Below the pieces are notes generated by a model. It ran no database searches. It saw only the letters and a list, made by a program, of their open reading frames with translations, and was not told where the DNA came from. Below are positions 1 through 4,830 of a stretch of 13,897 nucleotides of DNA, one piece after another. Each line of letters opens with the position of its first letter. The stretch's first letter is position 1. The DNA lies in NCBI GenBank assembly GCA_037381085.1, contig JARRRD010000037.1, positions 1 to 13,897 of the forward strand, given 5' to 3'. This DNA is from JARRRD01 sp037381085. GTDB lineage: Bacteria > Nitrospirota > Thermodesulfovibrionia > Thermodesulfovibrionales > UBA6898. The translations under genes and the position numbers were made by a program.

Positions 1-278
1 TTCATGGGTGATTATACTTGTATGGCTGCGGGTGTGTAAATCTCCTTGTCCATGCCTTGTTGGGGAAGTTGTGTCTGAGGTCCATGAATAGTGTGGTCTG
101 AGTTGCAAAGACGGGGTAAGGCATTTATACTCTATGTTTAAGAAACAAAGGATGGCGACCCTGTGAATAAACGGAGCTCTTTACGGGCAGCGCGGAGGAT
201 GCGGACTCACAACGAAAATTCAATTACCATACGGAGCCGGTCTCGAAAGGGGAAAGGATCACGGAAGGCAGTGAGGTA
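1..278. other. Non-coding leader upstream of glycosyltransferase
   Basis: I see no supportable gene here. Short open stretches end at about 39 and 91 in two plus-strand frames and could be the tail of a gene lying left of the window, but neither is recognisable. The right part reads as a 5' untranslated region of about 140 nt following the promoter at 103-131. I looked for riboswitch signatures (c-di-GMP, cobalamin) and found none convincing. Confidence 0.5.
103..131 (+). promoter_or_regulatory. Candidate sigma-70 promoter for the glycosyltransferase
   Basis: A -35-like TTGCAA (103-108) is followed, after exactly 17 bases, by a -10-like TATACT (126-131). They match the consensus at 4/6 and 5/6. 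Initiation would fall near 138, leaving about 140 nt before the ATG at 279. Prediction from sequence only. Confidence 0.4.
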
Positions 279-1043
279 ATGGCTACCATTGAAGAATTTC
301 TGTCAGTCGTAATACCGGCGTACAACGAGGAATTGAGGATCGGGCCGACGCTGGGGGGAATGTGCGGTTTTCTCAAGGACCACTTCCGGAATTTCGAGAT
401 CCTTGTTGTCGATGACGGGAGCACGGACAACACGAAGGCAGTCGTTGAAGATCTGGCCCGCGAGTTCGGCAACATAAGACTCATCGCTTATCCTGCGAAC
501 CGGGGAAAGGGGCATGCCGTCGGCAGGGGAGTGCTCGATTCCCGGGGAGACCTTGTTCTCTTCAGCGATGCCGATATGTCTACGCCGGTTGAAGAAGTGG
601 AAAAACTCGTTCCCTTTATCCATGAAGGTTTTGATATCGTGATCGGTTCGAGAGGTCTCAAGGGGTCCGATGTCAGGGTCAGACAGCCGTGGTACAGGGA
701 AGGGATGGGGAAGATGTTTAACCTTATGGTGAGATTACTCGCCGTTGGAGGAATCAGGGACACCCAGTGCGGGTTTAAGCTTTTCAGGGGTGGAGTAGCG
801 AGAAGCCTTTTCAGGAAGACCATGATAAAGGGTTTTGCTTTTGATGTTGAGGTATTATTCCTGGCGAAAAAGTCCGGATATAAGATAAGAGAGGTCCCGA
901 TAAGATGGCTTAATTCGCCGAGTTCGAAGGTCAGTCTTATCAGAGACCCGCTTAAGATGTTTCTTGAACTTTTAAAAATAAGGATTTATTCTCTGCTGGG
1001 AAGATACGGCCCTGCAGGGGAAAAACGGGAACAGAACTTCTAG
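279..1043 (+). CDS. Family 2 glycosyltransferase (polyprenyl/dolichyl-phosphate sugar transferase type)
   Basis: A 254-residue GT-A fold glycosyltransferase. It begins with the typical SVVIPAYNEE segment (9-18), followed by the nucleotide-sugar motif VVDDGSTD (43-50) and the metal-binding DAD triad (97-99). The DTQCGFKLF block (161-169) is characteristic of DPM1/dolichyl-phosphate glucosyltransferase-like enzymes. Such enzymes usually transfer mannose or glucose from a nucleotide sugar to a polyprenyl phosphate at the inner leaflet of the membrane. No C-terminal membrane segments are visible, so it resembles the short, soluble or peripheral DPM1 type rather than the GtrB type with two helices. 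The start at 279 is preceded by GAGG very close to the ATG and AAGG further upstream, so the ribosome site is only fair. The sugar donor and the final glycoconjugate cannot be read from the sequence. No neighbour in the window shares its pathway. Confidence 0.85.
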   Translation: MATIEEFLSVVIPAYNEELRIGPTLGGMCGFLKDHFRNFEILVVDDGSTDNTKAVVEDLAREFGNIRLIAYPANRGKGHAVGRGVLDSRGDLVLFSDADMSTPVEEVEKLVPFIHEGFDIVIGSRGLKGSDVRVRQPWYREGMGKMFNLMVRLLAVGGIRDTQCGFKLFRGGVARSLFRKTMIKGFAFDVEVLFLAKKSGYKIREVPIRWLNSPSSKVSLIRDPLKMFLELLKIRIYSLLGRYGPAGEKREQNF

Positions 1044-1314
1044 CCCATATTATTCACGAATGTGCGGCTGGACAGAGGCCCCTCCCTCATCCATCTTCCA
1101 CATAAATGAGGACCCGACGTTCAGTGACTTTCGGAAAATGGCCGGCAGACCACTCTCCCCCGCTTTACTTCCCCCCTGGAAGGGGGAAAAGAGGGGGGGC
1201 GCTACAAGACATTTTTCGCCGCCACTTCCGCGCTTTTCAGGGATTCTTATGCAACAATAGGGTTTACTTCGGGAGATTGATGTTATGCATGAAGCGGAAC
1301 CGCCCAGGGTAATA
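1044..1314. other. Intergenic region with a G/C-run inverted repeat
   Basis: No gene is supported between the glycosyltransferase stop and the tRNA. Several short overlapping open frames are low-complexity and lack ribosome sites. The main structure is the inverted repeat at 1169-1188, listed separately. Confidence 0.5.
1169..1188. repeat. Inverted repeat with C-run and G-run arms
   Basis: TTCCCCC (1169-1175) pairs with GGGGGAA (1182-1188) across a six-base loop, and a further G-run follows at 1191-1199. Compact C-run/G-run palindromes of this kind are typical of dispersed intergenic repeats in many environmental genomes. It could also act as a terminator for the glycosyltransferase, although the A/G-rich 3' flank gives no T tract on the plus strand. 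Whether it is repeated elsewhere cannot be seen in this window. Confidence 0.4.
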
Positions 1315-1401
1315 TGGTGCCGAAGGGGGGACTCGAACCCCCACAGCGTTTCCACTACCAGACCCTGAACCTGGCGCGTCTACCAGTTCCGCCACTTCGG
1401 C
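1315..1401 (-). tRNA. tRNA-Leu (anticodon CAG)
   Basis: The minus strand folds as a class II tRNA. The acceptor stem is GCCGAAG (5' end at 1401) with CTTCGGC. The D-arm region contains TGGTAGACGC, the anticodon loop TTCAGGG gives CAG, and the long variable arm runs through TGGTAGTGGAAACGCTG. The T-loop is GTTCGAGTC. The discriminator is A at 1318 and the 3' CCA is genomically encoded (1317-1315). The long variable arm and the CAG anticodon identify leucine. Confidence 0.95.
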
Positions 1402-1410
1402 AAGTCGTTT

Positions 1411-1439
1411 ATAATATCTTCAGGCAGGAATGTTGTCAA
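1411..1439 (-). promoter_or_regulatory. Promoter for tRNA-Leu
   Basis: On the minus strand a perfect TTGACA (1439-1434) and a TATTAT (1416-1411) are separated by 17 bases. Transcription would start around 1404, only about three bases before the mature tRNA 5' end. The tRNA would therefore have an almost leaderless precursor, independent of the upstream dsbC-like gene. Confidence 0.65.
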
Positions 1440-1462
1440 GACGGCTTTGCGGAATTTCCGGG

Positions 1463-2248
1463 CTACTTCTGGTCGATAAGCTTGATAAGGGAATCGGCGT
1501 CGCGATAGCCGGGTACGAGGTTGCCGTTCGGGAGTATTATGGCAGGTGTACCGGTGACGCCCAGCTTTTTCCCGAGCTTTATATCGTCGTCAACCACGGT
1601 AGTCTTGCATTTGGCTTCGGGCAACGGTTTCCTCTCGTAAGCTTTATCGAGCATGGCAAGAGGGTTCTTGCTGCAAGCTATAGACATTGCCTCACCGTGG
1701 GCCTGCTTGTGCATCGGCAACGGAAAGAGCTTCATATAAAAGGCAATATCTTTTCTCTTCTCTATGACCTGCTTCATCGCCTGATGAAGTCGTGCGCAGA
1801 ATGGTCAAGCGGGATCGATAAAGACTATGACTTTATGCTTGGCATCCTTATTGCCCATGACGATGGAATTCTTGAGAGGTATCGAAGCAAAGTCGACTTT
1901 CTTCGGGGGGTTTATCTTCTGGAAGCTCTCTTGAGTGTAATTCTTTCTGCTGGCCAAGTCTATAATGTTGCCGGCTATTATCTTTTTCTTTGAAAAATCG
2001 AGGTAAATGATCCCTTTCCTTCCGCGCGCTTCCATGCCGATTTCCCAGAGGCCGTTTATTGGGCTCTTGCCCACCTCAAGCACCTTTACATCAGGAATAA
2101 GCTTCCCCAATGCTTCCTCCGCATCCTTGGCGGTCAAGGTGTGGCACTGTGAGCAGTTCTGGTCACACATGTCGAAAGCCGATGCGTTCCGCGTTGAAAA
2201 GAATAAGGCTACAGAGATGATCAGTGAGAAGAAAAGTAACTTGCGCAT
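1463..2248 (-). CDS. Selenocysteine-containing DsbC-like thiol:disulfide isomerase
   Basis: I read this as one 261-residue protein with an in-frame TGA (1807-1805) decoded as selenocysteine 148. The N-terminus is a signal peptide (residues 1-24, cleavage after ASA), giving a periplasmic product. Next comes a short cysteine cluster with CSQCH (C32, C35, H36), then a DsbC-type dimerisation domain. The thioredoxin-fold catalytic domain begins VIVFIDPA-U-PFC, where DsbC proteins have CPYC/CPFC. Downstream, the two structural cysteines (SIAC and EAKC contexts), the cis-proline loop GVTGTPA and the NGNLVPGY ending match the DsbC C-terminus closely. The family isomerises or reduces wrong disulfides in the periplasm and is kept reduced by DsbD. 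A conventional reading would give two ORFs broken at the active site. The ATG at 2248 was chosen over a TTG six bases upstream; no clear ribosome site is visible. The alternative is a nonsense mutation or a sequencing error. Confidence 0.82.
1772..1789 (-). promoter_or_regulatory. Candidate bacterial SECIS element
   Basis: On the minus strand CTTCATC (1789-1783), loop AGGC (1782-1779) and GATGAAG (1778-1772) form a perfect 7-bp hairpin inside the dsbC-like reading frame. The loop begins 22 nt after the TGA and has G at its second position. Known bacterial SECIS hairpins have the apical loop roughly 16-37 nt after the UGA and a G in the first two loop bases; the E. coli fdhF loop also begins AGG. 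This is a sequence prediction of the SelB-binding site. Confidence 0.7.
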
Positions 2249-2253
2249 TGACA

Positions 2254-2283
2254 ATTATAATTCCGGCGGCGGAAAAAAGGCAA
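2254..2283 (-). promoter_or_regulatory. Candidate promoter of the Sec-dsbC gene, possibly leaderless
   Basis: On the minus strand a perfect TATAAT (2259-2254) lies 18 bases downstream of TTGCCT (2283-2278, 4/6 to consensus). The expected start point coincides with the ATG at 2248, and no Shine-Dalgarno sequence precedes that ATG. The mRNA may therefore be leaderless. Confidence 0.4.
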
Positions 2284-2407
2284 GGCTTGCGGACTGTCTC
2301 CGTAAATTTATTTAAGAAAGTTTCTCCGTTCAACAGTGAGCCGGCAACCTGACCCCGTATCGTGCCTTATCATAAAGTTGCGAAACCATGTGAAAAGACT
2401 GGAATTT

Positions 2408-2450
2408 TTGTCAACCCGGCTTTCTCTGTCGATTACTTTTCAGTTGACAA
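2408..2450. promoter_or_regulatory. Inverted repeat overlapping the -35 box of the sulfur-relay operon
   Basis: TTGTCAAC (2408-2415) and GTTGACAA (2443-2450) are perfect 8-base inverted copies separated by 27 bases. The right copy contains the -35 hexamer of the operon promoter. This may be a regulator half-site pair. The left copy also reads as a minus-strand TTGACA, but no good -10 follows it. Confidence 0.3.
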
Positions 2451-2473
2451 GAAGCCGCGGTAACTGTTATAAA
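2444..2473 (+). promoter_or_regulatory. Sigma-70 promoter of the sulfur-relay operon
   Basis: A perfect TTGACA (2444-2449) and TATAAA (2468-2473) are separated by 18 bases. Transcription would start near 2480, and the AGGAGG ribosome site at 2499-2504 lies eight bases before the first ATG. Confidence 0.65.
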
Positions 2474-2512
2474 ATTTTGCTTTCCCAAATTTACCTTTAG
2501 GAGGTGTGACAG

Positions 2513-2809
2513 ATGAAACTGGGTATCATTATGAGTGATTTCAGAACCGGCTCTGATGTTATAGACAGGCTGAGCGCCGAAAAACCCGGCGTTATCTTGG
2601 TCGGTAACGGAGTATATCACGCAACGGTGAAGGAGAACGGGAAGTCCTCGGCGCTCCTTGACAAACCTGTGACTTTCTACGTGCTCGCGGAGGACCTGGA
2701 AAGCAGAGGATATACTGCCGATAGCCTTGACAGCCGCGTTAAGGCGGTCACTTACAGCGACGTGGTCGATCAGATTTTCAACGACTACGAAAAGATTATC
2801 TGGATTTAA
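2513..2809 (+). CDS. DsrH/TusB-like sulfur-relay protein lacking cysteine
   Basis: A 98-residue cytoplasmic protein, first gene of the operon. Its small alpha/beta layout, with a PGVILVGNGVYHA strand-loop (about 25-37) and a CTFYVL-like position occupied by VTFYVLAEDLESRG (about 53-66), resembles the DsrH/TusB branch of the DsrE superfamily. That branch forms hexamers with DsrE/TusD and DsrF/TusC. In classical DsrH and TusB a conserved cysteine in the first helix takes part in persulfide relay; aligning on the GVY motif, that position here is not cysteine. The whole protein contains none. It may be a structural subunit or a divergent relative. AGGAGG precedes the start at a good distance. The gap to the next gene is 16 bases, with AAAGGAGG inside it. 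Confidence 0.7.
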   Translation: MKLGIIMSDFRTGSDVIDRLSAEKPGVILVGNGVYHATVKENGKSSALLDKPVTFYVLAEDLESRGYTADSLDSRVKAVTYSDVVDQIFNDYEKIIWI

Positions 2810-2825
2810 TATAAAGGAGGCGATC

Positions 2826-3188
2826 ATGGGAAAATTGACAATAGGCTGTTTTTCATCGCTGGTAGGCTCTCTGTCCCTGGACTTTGCGGTGAAGCTGTCG
2901 GAAGCGGCAGTAAAGAAGGGGCATAAAGTAGATCTCTGGGTGTCCGGGAACGCGACCATGCTTTCCAAGAAGGGACAAAAGGCCTTCAAGGATTATTCGC
3001 ATCTCGAAAAAACGGTGAAGGAACTCTTTACGACCGGCAATTTTCAGATGACGGCATGTGAGGCATGCGCCGAGGCACGCGGTTATCACAAGGAAGACAC
3101 CCTTGAAGGATGCAAGAGGCACAGCATGGACTGGTATCTCGCAAGCACCTTTGATGCGGACAGAGTCCTTCACATAGGAGGTGATTAA
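2826..3188 (+). CDS. dsrE: DsrE-like sulfurtransferase
   Basis: A 120-residue cytoplasmic DsrE-superfamily protein. The N-terminal strand KLTIGCFSS and the following helix match the Rossmann-like DsrE fold. The block CEACAEARG (78-86) matches the DsrE active-site pattern of a cysteine followed eight residues later by glycine, so C78 is the expected persulfide carrier. C81 and C96 are additional cysteines nearby. The start at 2826 follows AAAGGAGG with good spacing; the upstream in-frame ATG at 2727 overlaps the previous gene and lacks a ribosome site. Known DsrE proteins pass sulfane sulfur to or from TusA and DsrC in sulfur oxidation or sulfite-reduction pathways, or act in tRNA thiolation (TusD). 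The direction of flow here cannot be inferred. The next gene starts two bases after the stop. Confidence 0.8.
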   Translation: MGKLTIGCFSSLVGSLSLDFAVKLSEAAVKKGHKVDLWVSGNATMLSKKGQKAFKDYSHLEKTVKELFTTGNFQMTACEACAEARGYHKEDTLEGCKRHSMDWYLASTFDADRVLHIGGD

Positions 3189-3190
3189 TC

Positions 3191-3601
3191 ATGACTAAAA
3201 AACTTTTGTTTGTTGTAAGAGCCCTTCCGTATAAGACTGAAGCGTCGAGGCTTGCTCTGACCCACGCTATAGCAAGCCAGTCGGTCGAGATATACCTTGA
3301 GGACGGTGACCTTGTCGAAGCCACTATTGCGTTTATCGGTGACGGAGTTTTAAACTGTCATAAGGACCAGCAGGCGATGAAGCATTACGGTATCACGCCC
3401 ATCGAAGGACATATGAAAAACACTCTTCTCCTTGACATGAAGGTCATGATATGCAAGGAAGATCTTGACGAATTCGGCCTTACGGAAGCCGATCTCCTTA
3501 TGGATGCCGATGATATCGGCGGAGAGGTGAAGGCCCAGATAGTACCTTTCGGCGAAATTGCCAAGGAGATGGAATCGGTAGACCATCTCCTCTTTTGTTA
3601 A
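3191..3601 (+). CDS. DsrF/TusC-like DsrE-family protein
   Basis: A 136-residue cytoplasmic protein of the DsrE/DsrF superfamily. The segment AFIGDGVLNCHKDQQA (47-62) corresponds to the DGV-containing loop of DsrF/TusC, and VMICKEDLDEFGL (85-97) matches the VCxxSLxxRGL-like active region, with C88 as the likely redox or persulfide residue. C56 lies in the DGV loop and C136 is the last residue of the chain. A near-perfect AGGAGGTGAT ribosome site is embedded in the end of the preceding gene, so the two are likely translated together. With its neighbours it probably forms a heteromeric DsrEFH/TusBCD-like complex; this is inferred from family and order. DsrF identity is less certain than membership of the superfamily. 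Confidence 0.72.
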   Translation: MTKKLLFVVRALPYKTEASRLALTHAIASQSVEIYLEDGDLVEATIAFIGDGVLNCHKDQQAMKHYGITPIEGHMKNTLLLDMKVMICKEDLDEFGLTEADLLMDADDIGGEVKAQIVPFGEIAKEMESVDHLLFC

Positions 3602-3623
3602 TAATAACTTAGGAGGATTCACA

Positions 3624-3869
3624 ATGGCTGATCTGAAATCACAGACACCAACACAGACACTGGACGTATTGGGGAGGGTATGTCCATACCCGCTCGTTCT
3701 CACGAAGAAAGCGCTTGAAAAGATACCCAGCGGAGGGATACTGAAGATACTCTGCGATGCGCCCGCCTCTGCCGAGGATTCTGTCCCGAGGTTTGCGCAG
3801 GACAAGGGATATCCCATCGAAGTGGTGAAGCTGGAAAACAGCTGGGAGCTGTATATCCAGAAGACCTGA
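3624..3869 (+). CDS. tusA: TusA/SirA-family sulfur carrier protein
   Basis: An 81-residue cytoplasmic protein with the diagnostic CPYP motif (C20-P21-Y22-P23) preceded by LDVLGRV, the hallmark of TusA/YeeD/SirA two-layer alpha/beta carriers. The cysteine carries a persulfide received from a cysteine desulfurase or rhodanese and hands it to DsrE/TusD-type proteins. The length is normal for the family. It follows the DsrF-like gene by 22 bases with an AGGAGG site, and is the last gene of the operon before a hairpin terminator. A TusA next to DsrE/F/H-like genes strongly suggests a sulfur-relay unit. Both thio-cofactor/tRNA biosynthesis and dissimilatory sulfur metabolism are possible. Confidence 0.88.
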   Translation: MADLKSQTPTQTLDVLGRVCPYPLVLTKKALEKIPSGGILKILCDAPASAEDSVPRFAQDKGYPIEVVKLENSWELYIQKT

Positions 3870-3878
3870 TTCTTTTCG

Positions 3879-3907
3879 GGGAGAGGCGGCAATGCCTCTC
3901 CCTTTCA
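3879..3907 (+). terminator. Terminator between the sulfur-relay operon and tonB
   Basis: GGGAGAGGC (3879-3887) and GCCTCTCCC (3894-3902) form a perfect 9-bp stem with loop GGCAAT, followed by a short T-containing tract on the plus strand. It sits between the convergent ends of tusA (3869) and tonB (3908). The minus side has no T tract, so its main role is probably ending the tusA transcript. Confidence 0.7.
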
Positions 3908-4777
3908 TTATTCTTCGCGTTTGAGCCTGAACGTAATCGGTACTTCGATCTTCCCTTTGACAACGGGGAAGGGCGCTGCCCTGATGATAGTTTCTTTCGC
4001 GGCGGAGTCAAGGATCGCAAACCCGGAACTTGACTTGATTCTTACATTCACAGGCGAACCTGCGGTATTAATGGAGAATTCGGCCGTGACCGTGCCTTCA
4101 ATCCCCCTGTTTCTTGCAATAAGCGGGTATCTCCTGGCCTTTTCGATCAATGCCCTTATTTCACCGATCGCCTGGTTCCGGCCTTCTTGTCCGGCTTTGA
4201 TCGCGCCGTGAATGCCGCCGCCTTTCTCACTGCCGTCTGAAGGAGATGCACCGCCTGCATCAGAATGAAACTGACTGCCGGTTCCGACAATTTCTCCGGA
4301 GGGTCCTGCGGTGGAATAATCTGAAATATCGATTGTAAATCTTTTTCTTCCGGACAGGACATTCCTCCCTTCAGTGGCCGGGAGAAGCTCCTTTTTATCT
4401 TCTGTTAATGCTTCCCCGGCTTCAGGGGGAGTAGCCTTCAGGACTTCGGCCCGTTTATTTGGCAGGGGGACCGCAACCCTTGCTGGCCTGACGACAGACC
4501 TTTTGTGTTCATGCGATAGGGCTTTCACGGCTTTATGGTGAGAGGGAGACGGCTCAGGTTTTCCGGCAGGTGCTGCCGGGGCAGTCCCCGCTGATGGGCT
4601 TCTTCTCCCTGAAGGAGCGGACGCCGCCTCATTTTCCTGGCCCACCAGAGTGACGCGGATGTATTGCTCAGGGACGCGGTAAACCGCGCCCCTGCCCGCA
4701 AAAATAAGTGCAACGGCGATAAGGGTGACGTGGGCTGCAGCCGAAAACATTATGTTCGACTCAAACTTCATGCCCAT
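3908..4777 (-). CDS. tonB: TonB-family energy-transducing protein
   Basis: A 289-residue TonB. An N-terminal membrane anchor (about 8-28, rich in A, V, I, L) follows a short cytoplasmic tail. A long proline/alanine/lysine-rich periplasmic linker runs to about residue 200. The C-terminal TonB domain (about 204-289) has the typical ALIEKARRYP, EGTVTAEFSI and VPITFRL segments. TonB transmits the proton-motive force from ExbB/ExbD to outer-membrane receptors. It lies 53 bases downstream of the TonB-dependent receptor on the same strand, so it is probably dedicated to that receptor and shares its riboswitch-controlled transcript. No exbB or exbD is present in the window. The start at 4777 has a GGAAGG-like site upstream; an in-frame ATG two codons later is the alternative. 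Confidence 0.88.
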   Translation of the reverse strand: MGMKFESNIMFSAAAHVTLIAVALIFAGRGAVYRVPEQYIRVTLVGQENEAASAPSGRRSPSAGTAPAAPAGKPEPSPSHHKAVKALSHEHKRSVVRPARVAVPLPNKRAEVLKATPPEAGEALTEDKKELLPATEGRNVLSGRKRFTIDISDYSTAGPSGEIVGTGSQFHSDAGGASPSDGSEKGGGIHGAIKAGQEGRNQAIGEIRALIEKARRYPLIARNRGIEGTVTAEFSINTAGSPVNVRIKSSSGFAILDSAAKETIIRAAPFPVVKGKIEVPITFRLKREE

Positions 4778-4830
4778 GTACTCAGCCTTCCGCGCTCATT
4801 ACAACGCCAGAGGTGATCATTCATGTCCCT

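Noticed and set aside
1..91. Open frame ending near 91 with a hydrophobic stretch, possibly the tail of an upstream membrane protein
   Set aside because: Only about 30 codons, no recognisable motif, and another frame ends at 39; not enough to call a gene.
60..260. Possible riboswitch (c-di-GMP type) in the glycosyltransferase leader
   Set aside because: A GCAAAG segment and some pairing caught the eye, but the ordered conserved elements of the family are absent.
1442..1463. Palindrome CGGAAATTCCG after the Sec-dsbC stop as a terminator
   Set aside because: The arms leave a single-base loop and no T tract follows, so it cannot form a working hairpin.
1463..1777. Separate 104-residue ORF starting MKQVIEKRK
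   Set aside because: It is the C-terminal part of a DsbC domain without its CxxC and has no ribosome site. It reads in frame with the upstream part across the TGA, so it is better explained as one Sec-containing protein.
2385..2413. Minus-strand promoter using the left copy of the TTGACA inverted repeat
   Set aside because: No acceptable -10 hexamer occurs 16-18 bases downstream (best match 3/6), and a better promoter for the dsbC-like gene exists at 2254-2283.
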